From Litoribaculum gwangyangense (GTDB lineage Bacteria; Bacteroidota; Bacteroidia; Flavobacteriales; Flavobacteriaceae): a DNA stretch of 64,000 nucleotides. Every line of letters starts with the position of its first letter. The first letter of the stretch is position 1. The stretch is from NCBI RefSeq assembly GCF_039543505.1, contig NZ_BAABJW010000002.1, positions 806,001 through 870,000 of the forward strand, given 5' to 3'. The notes under the pieces were generated by a model. That model worked only from the letters and a program-made list of their open reading frames with translations. It did not search any database and had not been told where the DNA came from. Positions 32,815 to 41,595 of the stretch are shown here, piece after piece. The position numbers and the translations under genes were made by a program.

Positions 32815-34801
32815 TTGAATATATTTTTTTTAAAGTGAAATAGAAGGTAGTACCTTTGTTAGGCTCGCTTTCTAACCAAATGTCACCTTTATGTAAATTC
32901 ACAATTTTTTTTACAATAGATAAGCCAAGACCCGTGGAATCTTTAACTTTATTTAAAGTATGAAATATCTTAAAAATCTTTTCATGGTATTGCTTTTCAA
33001 TCCCCATGCCATTATCTCTAATCATAAACTTGTAATAATCCTCTGTTTCATCTACATCTATTTCAACCAACCCTTTTTCTTTGTCTATATATTTTATAGC
33101 ATTGCTAATGATATTTTGAAATACTTGTTGAAGTTTAATTTTATCTCCTTTAAGAATAGGCAAGGGATTCAATATCTTTATAAAAATATGCTTAGGGACA
33201 TACAAGAATTCAATAATATCATGAACCATTTCATTAATATCAACTTCTTCAGGATCCTGAAAATCTACTCCAGCTTTAGAATAATTTAATACGGTAGTAA
33301 TGAGCTGTTCCATTTTTTCCAATGAATTTTCAATATGCTTGAAATTTTCTAAACTTGTGTCATCCAATCGCCCTACATTATCTTCTTTAATCCAAGAAAC
33401 TAAAGCATATATACTTCGCAGAGGCGATTTTAAATCATGAGAAACTATGTGTGCATATTCTTGCAATTCATCATTACTCTTTTCCAGTTCGGCCAAAAGT
33501 TTTTCTTTTTGTAACTGCAAATTCTTTAAGTCGGTTATATCCAAATGAATTCCAATGGAACCTGTAACATCTCCATTCATGTTGTAATTAGGAGCTCCAC
33601 TAATTAGCCAATGCCTAACCTCTCCAAACTTATTTTTAACTTTTAATTCATAAGAATTAGATATTCCTTTAAGTCTTTTTTTATTTTCTTCATGGATTTT
33701 TTGAGAACCGTCTCCTATTGGAAATATTTCATTTCCCTTTCTTCCTATTAATTCTGCTTCTGTATAACCAGACATCTCAGAAAAACTATGATTAATCATT
33801 AAAATAACATCATCATTATCAACTTCAATTAAGCCTAGATTCATATTGGCAATAATATCTCTATATTTTTTCCTCTGCGACTCTATGCTTTTTTTATAAT
33901 TAAGCCTTAATGTTACATCCTTATAACTCCATAAATGCCCTTTATATTCATTATTACTAAAAATGGGAATATAGTCTCGTTCAAATATTTTACCGTTCAC
34001 CATGGTTAATACTTCGCCTAAAACAGTTTCTCTTTTGGCTGTTATTTTATTTATATCATCAACGAAAGATTCAGGGTTTTCAAAAAAATGCTTGGATTCC
34101 TCTGCAGAGTTTGAACAGTCTAAACCAATCAATTGTTCAGGAGAAGCTGGTATCTGAAAAAATTCACAGAATTTATTATTGGTAAGCACAATCTTGCGGT
34201 TTTCATCTTCAAGTAATATACCAACATCTAAACTCAAAATTAAAGATGTTAATCTATCTTCTGATTGAATTAATTTTTCTTCCGCAGCTCTTACGGTTGT
34301 TATATCTCTAACAATCCCTTGAGCTGCAATAGGATTATTTTGTTCATCTATTATAATACTTGCGTTTATATGTACAAGTTTCTGTTCATTATATTTTGTA
34401 TTGATTCTTACTTCGAAGTTAGTAATATGTCCTTCATAAAATAAAGAGTGAAACCCATTAATTATATTATCTACTTCAGAACTATCTGCTAATTTAAGTA
34501 GATTAAATTCTTCAATTTTATTATCATAACCAAGTAATTCTATTGCTGGATCATTCATTTTAATAACATTGCCAGAAAGATCCATTACTATGTAGGCATC
34601 TACAATATTTTCGAAAACACCTTTTAATTCAGATGTTTTTTCTCTAACCAGTTTCTCTAGTTTGGTGTTTGATTCCTTAAGTTGCTGAGTTAATTTATAT
34701 AATTCTTCAGACTTACTTTCAAGTATTTTTTCAGCTTGTTTTCGTGCCGCTCTTTCTCTTGCAAGTGCCCGTTCTAATATGTCAATTTTTTCTTGACTCA
34801 T
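32801..34801 (-). CDS. PAS-domain histidine kinase linked to H-NOX
   Basis: A 666-residue cytoplasmic kinase with no membrane helices. An N-terminal coiled coil (about 1-65) is followed by about three PAS domains (65-180, 185-300, 315-430; IGIHLDITDLKNLQLQKEKLL ends the last). Then come HisKA with HIVSHDLKSPLRSIYAL (phospho-His near 455) and HATPase_c with DNGMGIEKQYHEKIF and GLGLSIVKKIV. No receiver is fused, so phosphate must pass to separate partners. It overlaps the H-NOX gene by 4 bases (ATGA), as in known H-NOX/kinase pairs, which suggests that H-NOX controls it. Confidence 0.9.
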   Translation of the reverse strand: MSQEKIDILERALARERAARKQAEKILESKSEELYKLTQQLKESNTKLEKLVREKTSELKGVFENIVDAYIVMDLSGNVIKMNDPAIELLGYDNKIEEFNLLKLADSSEVDNIINGFHSLFYEGHITNFEVRINTKYNEQKLVHINASIIIDEQNNPIAAQGIVRDITTVRAAEEKLIQSEDRLTSLILSLDVGILLEDENRKIVLTNNKFCEFFQIPASPEQLIGLDCSNSAEESKHFFENPESFVDDINKITAKRETVLGEVLTMVNGKIFERDYIPIFSNNEYKGHLWSYKDVTLRLNYKKSIESQRKKYRDIIANMNLGLIEVDNDDVILMINHSFSEMSGYTEAELIGRKGNEIFPIGDGSQKIHEENKKRLKGISNSYELKVKNKFGEVRHWLISGAPNYNMNGDVTGSIGIHLDITDLKNLQLQKEKLLAELEKSNDELQEYAHIVSHDLKSPLRSIYALVSWIKEDNVGRLDDTSLENFKHIENSLEKMEQLITTVLNYSKAGVDFQDPEEVDINEMVHDIIEFLYVPKHIFIKILNPLPILKGDKIKLQQVFQNIISNAIKYIDKEKGLVEIDVDETEDYYKFMIRDNGMGIEKQYHEKIFKIFHTLNKVKDSTGLGLSIVKKIVNLHKGDIWLESEPNKGTTFYFTLKKIYSNGDT

Positions 34802-35340
34802 AGATTTTTATTAATCACAAACTTTACCTCAGTACCATCCTCTTTCAGTTTTTCAAGTACAATAGAGGCTTTAGAATTGAAATGTTCAAAGGTTTTATTC
34901 ATTAATCCTAGACCAAAATGATGCATCGCTCTGCTCGATTTATAGATCATCACCAAATTATCATCTGTTTTTTCAAGCACTTCAAATGTTGGTAATTCGG
35001 CATCAGGATATATTTTCCTAACTTCCACATGAATATGATTTTCGATAGATGAGAGCATCTCAATCGGATCACTATACGTAGCCAAAAGTCCGGGATAGCT
35101 GGTTTCAATGATTCCAAAAAAATGTTCGGCATAAACCAATAATAAATCATCAATAGAAATATCTGTATTGGCACTTAAATGTTGCAATAACTGTAACATT
35201 TCTGAGAATTTGTAGGTACCTACAGATGTGTAAATTCCCCCAGATTCTAAATTTGAACTATTAATAATTTTATCGACCATTTCTAGTCCGAATTTATCTT
35301 CTACAAGATCTAAAAATTCTGTAAAAATAATGCCCTTCAT
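34798..35340 (-). CDS. H-NOX haem-nitric oxide-binding protein
   Basis: A 180-residue HNOB-domain protein with the haem ligands expected for the family: proximal His104 (NHIHVEVRKIYP; six residues before IYP, as His105 in guanylate cyclase beta1) and the haem-propionate motif Y133-x-S135-x-R137 (YKSSR). The spacing matches Thermoanaerobacter H-NOX with an offset of two residues. That puts Phe142 where the O2-stabilising distal Tyr140 would be, so NO (or CO) binding without O2 is likely; this is inference. Bacterial H-NOX proteins usually inhibit or tune a neighbouring kinase, and the kinase gene overlaps it here. Confidence 0.93.
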   Translation of the reverse strand: MKGIIFTEFLDLVEDKFGLEMVDKIINSSNLESGGIYTSVGTYKFSEMLQLLQHLSANTDISIDDLLLVYAEHFFGIIETSYPGLLATYSDPIEMLSSIENHIHVEVRKIYPDAELPTFEVLEKTDDNLVMIYKSSRAMHHFGLGLMNKTFEHFNSKASIVLEKLKEDGTEVKFVINKNL

Positions 35341-35766
35341 TTATATTTTCTTTAGTTCGTTAATACTCCAATAAGCTAATAGTTTCTCTATTTTAGAAAT
35401 ATAGTCTTCATACCTTAACGGTTTTAAAACATAACCTGCTATCCCTATTTCATAACACTCCAACAAGTCCTTTTGATTACTAGAAGTAGTTAAAACAATC
35501 GTTGGAATGTACCTTAAAACTTCATCCTTTTTCAAAATATTTAAAAATTCAATACCATTAATTTTAGGCATATTTAAATCTAATAAAATAATATCAGGCA
35601 AGTTCTTTTTATTTTGTAAAATTCTTAAGGCCTCTTCACCATTATTAGCTTCAATTATTTTATGTTCAAGTTTAAGAGAGGAAACTGCTCTGTTAAGTTT
35701 CATAACTTCAATCATATCATCCTCAATTAATAGTATATTCAGATTTTTCATTTCTTTCATAGACAA
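35341..35766 (-). CDS. Rcp1-like single-domain response regulator
   Basis: A 141-residue receiver with acidic pocket Glu15-Asp16-Asp17, phosphoacceptor Asp63 (IILLDLNMPKI), Thr switch VLTTSS and Lys in YVLKPL. No output domain. First gene of the H-NOX operon; its TAA is immediately followed by the H-NOX ATG. A possible job is the intermediate receiver between the kinase and the Hpt protein. Confidence 0.9.
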   Translation of the reverse strand: MSMKEMKNLNILLIEDDMIEVMKLNRAVSSLKLEHKIIEANNGEEALRILQNKKNLPDIILLDLNMPKINGIEFLNILKKDEVLRYIPTIVLTTSSNQKDLLECYEIGIAGYVLKPLRYEDYISKIEKLLAYWSINELKKI

Positions 35767-35776
35767 ATTTTAAAAG

Positions 35777-35784
35777 TAAAAATA
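35777..35784 (-). promoter_or_regulatory. Candidate -7 box of the H-NOX operon
   Basis: Minus-strand TATTTTTA is one base off TAnnTTTG, 10 bases before the first start codon and 28 bp from the TTCG half-site at 35813. Confidence 0.45.
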
Positions 35785-35812
35785 AATTAATAGAAATGGG
35801 TTTATATTATAT

Positions 35813-35865
35813 TTCGTTGTGAATAGATTAAGTGTAGATGAATGACCGTTATCTGTAGACGAATG
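35813..35865 (-). promoter_or_regulatory. Triple operator upstream of the H-NOX operon
   Basis: Plus-strand TTCGTTGTGAA (35813), GTAGATGAATG (35834) and GTAGACGAATG (35855), each spaced 21 bp. The middle and distal copies differ at one base, making this the strongest repeat of the set. It lies in the gap between the DUF4202 stop and the receiver start. Confidence 0.65.
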
Positions 35866-35875
35866 GCTTCTAAAA

Positions 35876-36460
35876 TTAAGATATAGCTTGTTTTATCAAA
35901 GACAGGCTACTAGAAGAAAAATTAATTTTTAAAGCCGCTTCATGACCTTTATCAGACATTTTTATCCATGTTTTTCTTAAAATATCAATGACTTTTTCAT
36001 CCTCATGTTTTTCTGAGAATTCTTCAAAATAATACTCCAAAAAAACCAAACAGATAACGTCTTCAAGTGTCTGACTTTCTGAATCCTTCTTAATCATTTT
36101 TTTACTGATTAAAAAGGATACTCGTTTAATAAATTCTGAATCATAATCAACCTGTTCCAAAATTTCAGAAGTTAAGTCCACGTGTAGTTTCTTCAAGGTT
36201 TCTCGCCATTTTAAATACCCTACTCTATCCATAGAATAGGTGTCTCTGGCTATTTTCCATCGGCAAATATGTTGCGCCCTAGTAGCAATTTGTAATGCTT
36301 CTGTAGCTTCTGGTTCAAACTGAAGTAGTTTTCTGGTCATACGTTTTGAATACAACAATTCCTTGGGGAAATCCAAACCAAATAAGGAATATATATTGGG
36401 GTCCTCACTGTTTTTTTTATCTATTAACGCGATTGCAGATTCAAATTTTGTTGGCTCCAT
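35876..36460 (-). CDS. DUF4202 family protein
   Basis: A 194-residue protein of the DUF4202 family (KFESAIALIDKKNSEDPN at the start, LQIATRAQHICRWKIARDTYSMDRVGYLKWR in the middle). The fold is probably an all-helical HD-like domain: His/Arg residues in RAQHICRW and an Asp/Glu-rich C-terminal half suggest metal binding. The ATG at 36460 follows the FdhF-type stop by 4 bases and matches the family start. DUF4202 genes often sit with molybdoenzymes, and the same is true here. Function unknown. Confidence 0.82.
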   Translation of the reverse strand: MEPTKFESAIALIDKKNSEDPNIYSLFGLDFPKELLYSKRMTRKLLQFEPEATEALQIATRAQHICRWKIARDTYSMDRVGYLKWRETLKKLHVDLTSEILEQVDYDSEFIKRVSFLISKKMIKKDSESQTLEDVICLVFLEYYFEEFSEKHEDEKVIDILRKTWIKMSDKGHEAALKINFSSSSLSLIKQAIS

Positions 36461-36464
36461 TCTT

Positions 36465-38765
36465 TTAATTTTTAACAGCTTCAACAGTAATAACTACACT
36501 TTTTGAAGCGGGCGTTTTGGCAGTATGTGCAAAACTATCTAATGGTACTAAAACATTGGTTTCCGGAAAATATGTTGCACAACAATTTTTAGGAATATCA
36601 TAAGGTACTACCTTAAAATTATGAGCTTCGCGGATAACACCCTTGTATTCCGATTTTAAATTGACAACCTGTTTTTCAACCAATTTCCGTGCTTTCATGT
36701 CCTCTCGGTTCATAAAAATTATGCGCCTTTCGTTAAAAACCCCTCGATACCTGTCGTTTAATCCATAAATGGTGGTATTAAATTGGTCGTGACTTCTTAT
36801 GGTCATCATAATTAATTCATCATCCGTGAGCTTCCAATTGGGTAGTTTATTGATAGAAAATTGGGCTTTACCTGTATTAGTACTGAATTCTCTGCTACGT
36901 GCTCCATTGGGCAAGTAAAACCCGGAGGGTTTTTGCAACCGTTTATTATAATTTTCAAAACCAGCAACCACCTCAGAAATATCATTTCTAACCAAATTAT
37001 AATCATCTCTGTATTGCAACCAATTCACTTTTGATTTGTTTTTTAAAGTGGCATTAGCAACACCGCATACAACAGCTACCTCACTTAATAATGCCTCTGA
37101 ACATGGTTCTAAAATCCCTTTTGTTGACGAGACAATACCCATTGAGTTTTCAACACTTTGAATTTGTAAACCTGTTTTTTGGTAATCTTTTTCGGTTCTT
37201 CCTAAACACGGTAAAATAAGAGCTTCATTACCTGTCACTAAATGGGAACGATTCAGTTTGGTACTAACATGAACCGTTAAATTACAATTGGCTAGGGCTT
37301 TTGCCGAATAATCAGTATCGGGAACTGCTGAAATAAAATTCCCACCTAGGCCAAAAAACACCCTAGCTTTCTTTTCATACATGGCCTTTATGGCTTCTAT
37401 GACTGAATACCCATGTTTATTTAAAGGCTTAAAGCCATACTTTTCTTCTATCTTGTCTAAAAATGCTTGTGGCGCCGATTCCCATATACCAACAGTCCTG
37501 TCTCCCTGAACATTCGAATGACCTCGAACCGGACAAGTGCCTGCACCTTCCTTGCCAATACTCCCTTTAAGTAATAAAAGGTTAACTATTTCGCGAATAT
37601 TGTCTACAGCATTTTGGTGTTGGGTTAAACCCATCGCCCAACAAACTATAATCTTATTGTTGTTTAAGATCAAATGAAATACTTCTTCAAATATTTGTTT
37701 TGAAATACCCGAGGCTTTAAGACAGTCATCAAAATTAAAAGTTTTTAAATCTGAAATGAAAGTTTCGTATCCGTGAGTGAATTTCTCAATAAACTCTTTA
37801 TCAAAAACACTACTAGTTTCCTCTTCCTTTTCCAATAATTTAAGAAGTAATGCTTTGAAAAAAGCGACATCGCCGTTAATGGTTATTGGAACAAACACAT
37901 CAGCTATTTGGGTACCACCTGTTAGTAATTTTATAGGGTTTTGAGGATTGGTAAATTTGATGAGTCCAACTTCGGGTAAAGGATTAACAGCAATTATTTT
38001 ACCACCATTTTTTTTACATTTCTCTAAAGCAGATAACATGCGTGGATGATTGGTTCCTGGGTTTTGACCAACTACCATAACGACTTCAGCTTTATATAAA
38101 TCATCTAAAGTTACCGAGCCTTTACCAATTCCCAAAGTTTCAGATAAAGCACTTCCGCTAGCTTCATGACACATGTTGGAGCAATCTGGTAAATTAGAAG
38201 TACCGTATTCACGTACAAATAATTGGTATAAAAAGGCCGCTTCGTTGGTGGTTCTACCTGATGTGTAAAATACGGCCTCATCAGGATTGTCTAAAGCATT
38301 CAAATGCTTACCTACTTTTTCAAAAGCATCTTCCCAAGAAATAGGTTGGTAATGGGTAGCTCCCTCTTCTAAAAACATAGGTTCAGCTAAACGACCCGAT
38401 TTGCCTATTTGAAAATCTGACCAAGTTGATAATTCATCAACCGAATGTTTTGCAAAAAACTGTCTGCCTATGGTTTTATTTTGGGCTTCTTCTGAAATTG
38501 CCTTAATGCCATTTTCGCAATATTCCCCTAAAGATGAACGGTCATCATCAGGATCTGGCCATGCACAACCTGGGCAATCAAAACCTCCTTTTTGGTTTAT
38601 TTTTAGCGATAATTTTAAAGCATCGGTGTTTTTTAAGTACTTGGTGGCATGACTTATCGATGATTTTATTGCACTAAAACCTGCGCTATTATTAGGCGGA
38701 TTCCGTATTTCTAAATTCAAAAACGTCTCAGGTGTTTTAGACTTTTCTTCAGGAGACTTGCTCAT
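36465..38765 (-). CDS. FdhF/YdeP-type molybdopterin oxidoreductase
   Basis: A 766-residue Mo/W-bis-MGD protein of the DMSO-reductase superfamily, YdeP-like clade. The N-terminus carries CPGCAWPDPDDDR (about 61-73) and a nearby EYCENG instead of the classical four-Cys ferredoxin-like motif. SNMCHEAS near residue 200 is at the position of the Mo-ligating Cys/Sec. The C-terminal molydop-binding domain includes SHDQFNTTIYGLNDRYRG. YdeP-like enzymes have no agreed substrate, so 'formate dehydrogenase' would be too strong. It is in one operon with iorA/iorB-like genes and DUF4202. Confidence 0.86.
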   Translation of the reverse strand: MSKSPEEKSKTPETFLNLEIRNPPNNSAGFSAIKSSISHATKYLKNTDALKLSLKINQKGGFDCPGCAWPDPDDDRSSLGEYCENGIKAISEEAQNKTIGRQFFAKHSVDELSTWSDFQIGKSGRLAEPMFLEEGATHYQPISWEDAFEKVGKHLNALDNPDEAVFYTSGRTTNEAAFLYQLFVREYGTSNLPDCSNMCHEASGSALSETLGIGKGSVTLDDLYKAEVVMVVGQNPGTNHPRMLSALEKCKKNGGKIIAVNPLPEVGLIKFTNPQNPIKLLTGGTQIADVFVPITINGDVAFFKALLLKLLEKEEETSSVFDKEFIEKFTHGYETFISDLKTFNFDDCLKASGISKQIFEEVFHLILNNNKIIVCWAMGLTQHQNAVDNIREIVNLLLLKGSIGKEGAGTCPVRGHSNVQGDRTVGIWESAPQAFLDKIEEKYGFKPLNKHGYSVIEAIKAMYEKKARVFFGLGGNFISAVPDTDYSAKALANCNLTVHVSTKLNRSHLVTGNEALILPCLGRTEKDYQKTGLQIQSVENSMGIVSSTKGILEPCSEALLSEVAVVCGVANATLKNKSKVNWLQYRDDYNLVRNDISEVVAGFENYNKRLQKPSGFYLPNGARSREFSTNTGKAQFSINKLPNWKLTDDELIMMTIRSHDQFNTTIYGLNDRYRGVFNERRIIFMNREDMKARKLVEKQVVNLKSEYKGVIREAHNFKVVPYDIPKNCCATYFPETNVLVPLDSFAHTAKTPASKSVVITVEAVKN

Positions 38766-38779
38766 GGGGCAGTAACAGT

Positions 38780-40993
38780 TTAACCTATAAGTTGCTTATC
38801 TTCAACATTCATATAACGTGAAAAAGGTTGTTTTGAAAGTCGCCTACCAGTGGCTTGATAAAGTGCATTGGCTAAAGCCCCTACTGCTGGGGGCAAACCA
38901 GGTTCTCCCAGACCTGTTGGAGCGATATCATTTTCTACAAAAAACACTTCAATATCTTTAGGAGCTTGGGAATGACGAATGAGCTGATATCTATCAAAAT
39001 TCATTTCATTAGGTGACCCATTATCAAATGTCAATTGGCCATACATAGCATGACCTATTCCATCAACAACACCACCTTGAATCATATTTATCGCAGCATC
39101 TTTATTCACTACGATACCACAATCCACGGCACACCAAACTTTTTGGACTTTGGGTTCACCATTTTCCATAACCAAATCAACGACTTCGGCTACATAAGAA
39201 AAATGGCAATAATAAGCCGCTACTCCACGATAAACACCAGGTTTTTTTTCTCCCCAATTGGATTTTTCTTTAACCAATTTCAAAACGCCTGCATAACGTT
39301 CAGCATCATAATCATGTTTCTCTCCAACTGGATTATTAATAGCCCTATCGAACAACTCCAATCTAAAATCTATGGGGTCTTTTCCTGCAGCTTCTGCTAC
39401 TTCATCTAAAAAAGCTTGCTCGGCTCCTGCTGTAAAATGCGAACGCGGCGCTCTCCAAGCACCCGTGGTAACATTGGTTTCTCCTGCAATTTTTTCAGCT
39501 ATATAATTATCAATAGTACCAGCAGGAAAGCGATTAGGAAACACAGGTCCTTCTGGTAACCCTGCACCTCTTACAGATAATGCAATAAGGTTGTTATTTT
39601 CATCTAAACCCGCTTTGTAAGTTGATAAATATGCCGGTCTATAGGTCCCTTGAGTCATATCATCTTCCCTTGCATAGATAAGTTTTACAGGTTTACCTAT
39701 TTTCTTTGATATAGCTGCAGCTTCTACACCAAAATGCACATAGAGTCTTCTCCCAAAACCACCTCCAATACGGGTCATATCAACCGTAATTTTTTCAATT
39801 GGTAAGGTTAATAATTTTGAAACAGAATCTTCAAGAGCTTTTGGAGTTTGTGTTGGACCAATTAATTCTGCTGAATCTTCTGTGACATTGGCGAAGAAAT
39901 TCATCGGTTCCAAAGTATTGTGAGGTATGAAAGGTGAGCTGTATGTTCTTTCAATTATTTTTACTGCTTTCTTAAAAGCTTCATCTGGGTTACCATCTTT
40001 TCTAATATCCTTAACTTTACCAGACATTAAAGCTTTTTCTAGGCTTTTTTGATGGGTTTCCGAACTTTCCAGGTCGCTCACCACTTCCCAATTGGCTCTA
40101 ATGGCTTTTTTAGCTTTCATTAATTGCCAAGTTGAATCTCCAACAACAGCGATGAGTTGATTGAATCCTTTTTCGTCAGACCAAGATGAATCACCAATAG
40201 TTGTATCAATAATAAAGGCATCGGATACCCCAGGCATGGCTTTAATTTCATCTACATTAAAATCTTTAACTTGCATACCAAAAGCAGGTGGATGTTGAAT
40301 CATAGCCAATTTCATGCCTTCACGTTGAAAATCTAAACCGAATAAAGGCTCACCCGTAGCAATTTTCTTGCCATCTACATTTTTTTTGCTGGTACCAATT
40401 ATTTCAAAATCCTTAACATCCTTAAGCTCTACTTCTTCTGGGATTTCAATTCCTACTGCTTTAGATGCAATGTCTCCATAACTTATGGTTCGATCTCCAT
40501 TCTTTTCTTTAATAATGCCCTTACTCACAGCTAAATCTGAAACAGAAATCCCCCATTCTTTAGCCGCTGCTTCCAACAACATCCGTCTTCCGGTAGCTCC
40601 GGCCATTCGCAACGCATCCCAACTTAATTTAATGGATAAACTTCCTCCCGCAAATTGAGGGTTTTTAAAGGCATCTTCATCCAAAGAGCCTTGTTCAACC
40701 ACGACATTGTCCCAATCTACATCCAATTCTTCGGCAACAATCATCGGCATGGAGGTTTTGACATTCTGCCCTATTTCTGGGTTTGGCGAGTATATGGTAA
40801 CTAATCCCGTATCACCAATTTTAATATATCCGTTTAAATCATACCATTCATTTGGAATAGCTATCTTTTCTTTTAATTTTTTATCTGAAGTACATCCCGT
40901 TAACCAACTAAAACCTATAAGCATGCCTCCACCGGCGGCAGCTGATATCTTGATAAATGAACGACGATTATATTGTGTTTTTATTTTTGTCAT
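38780..40993 (-). CDS. Xanthine oxidase family Mo-binding subunit (IorB-like)
   Basis: A 737-residue Mo-MCD subunit. The N-terminus has a Tat signal with NRRSFIK and a hydrophobic region ending in a possible lipid-anchored Cys (WLTGC, about residue 34), so it is exported folded. The Mo-binding core includes GGGFGRRL (about 405-412) and GAWRAP, and the catalytic Glu lies in GLGEPGLPP near the end. The gene order with the small 2Fe-2S subunit matches IorA/IorB isoquinoline 1-oxidoreductase and aldehyde dehydrogenase relatives. The substrate cannot be inferred. Confidence 0.9.
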   Translation of the reverse strand: MTKIKTQYNRRSFIKISAAAGGGMLIGFSWLTGCTSDKKLKEKIAIPNEWYDLNGYIKIGDTGLVTIYSPNPEIGQNVKTSMPMIVAEELDVDWDNVVVEQGSLDEDAFKNPQFAGGSLSIKLSWDALRMAGATGRRMLLEAAAKEWGISVSDLAVSKGIIKEKNGDRTISYGDIASKAVGIEIPEEVELKDVKDFEIIGTSKKNVDGKKIATGEPLFGLDFQREGMKLAMIQHPPAFGMQVKDFNVDEIKAMPGVSDAFIIDTTIGDSSWSDEKGFNQLIAVVGDSTWQLMKAKKAIRANWEVVSDLESSETHQKSLEKALMSGKVKDIRKDGNPDEAFKKAVKIIERTYSSPFIPHNTLEPMNFFANVTEDSAELIGPTQTPKALEDSVSKLLTLPIEKITVDMTRIGGGFGRRLYVHFGVEAAAISKKIGKPVKLIYAREDDMTQGTYRPAYLSTYKAGLDENNNLIALSVRGAGLPEGPVFPNRFPAGTIDNYIAEKIAGETNVTTGAWRAPRSHFTAGAEQAFLDEVAEAAGKDPIDFRLELFDRAINNPVGEKHDYDAERYAGVLKLVKEKSNWGEKKPGVYRGVAAYYCHFSYVAEVVDLVMENGEPKVQKVWCAVDCGIVVNKDAAINMIQGGVVDGIGHAMYGQLTFDNGSPNEMNFDRYQLIRHSQAPKDIEVFFVENDIAPTGLGEPGLPPAVGALANALYQATGRRLSKQPFSRYMNVEDKQLIG

Positions 40994-41007
40994 GGTTTGT
41001 TGCTAGT

Positions 41008-41463
41008 TTAAAGTTTTGCTGCCGTTTTTATGGCTTGTTTAATTCTTACATATGTACCACATCTGCAAATGTTACCATTCATAGCAGCTTCGATATCATC
41101 ATCTGATGGGTTTGGGTTGTTTTTCAACAAGGAAGCTGCATTCATAATTTGTCCTGCTTGACAGTAGCCACATTGGGGTACATCATGTTCCAACCAAGCC
41201 TTTTGAACTGGATGGTCGCCATCTTCTGAAAGTCCTTCTATGGTTGTTATTTCCATTCCTTGAGCCTGGGAAACTTGCAGCATACAACTGCGCATCGCAT
41301 TACCATCAACGTGAATCGTGCAAGCACCGCATTGACCAATTCCACAGCCATATTTGGTACCTACTAAATTTACATGATCTCTTAGCACCCACAATAAGGG
41401 CGTATCCATATCTGCTTCCACAGAATAACTTTTTTTATTAATTTTTAAATTGAATGTTGGCAT
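41008..41463 (-). CDS. 2Fe-2S subunit of the IorA/XdhC-type oxidoreductase
   Basis: A 151-residue two-cluster iron-sulfur subunit: plant-type ferredoxin motif [12 protein letters not shown] with further Cys in RSCMLQV, and the helical second cluster CGYCQAGQ...NICRCGTY. It transfers electrons from the Mo centre of the 38780-40993 subunit; no FAD subunit is encoded nearby. It has no signal peptide and could be co-exported with the Tat-bearing partner. First gene of the operon, 14 bases before the large subunit. Confidence 0.92.
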   Translation of the reverse strand: MPTFNLKINKKSYSVEADMDTPLLWVLRDHVNLVGTKYGCGIGQCGACTIHVDGNAMRSCMLQVSQAQGMEITTIEGLSEDGDHPVQKAWLEHDVPQCGYCQAGQIMNAASLLKNNPNPSDDDIEAAMNGNICRCGTYVRIKQAIKTAAKL

Positions 41464-41531
41464 AGTGTTAGAAGTAAGTCATTAATGATGCTAATAAAAA
41501 TACAAAAAATAAAGGTTATTTTTGAGAACAA

Positions 41532-41565
41532 TTGGGTTTTAACATTTATTTTAAATAAAACCCAA
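41532..41565. terminator. Hairpin downstream of the YheT-like gene
   Basis: TTGGGTTTT (41532-41540) pairs with AAAACCCAA (41557-41565). It lies 31 bases past the yheT-like stop on the minus strand and upstream of the iorA-like gene. The T-run is weak. Confidence 0.45.
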
Positions 41566-41595
41566 ATAATTCATTGAAGATTTTATCTCAATGGC

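Noticed and set aside
35876..36484. Longer DUF4202 start at 36484
   Set aside because: It would overlap the end of the FdhF-type gene by 20 bases, and the extra residues are unlike the family.
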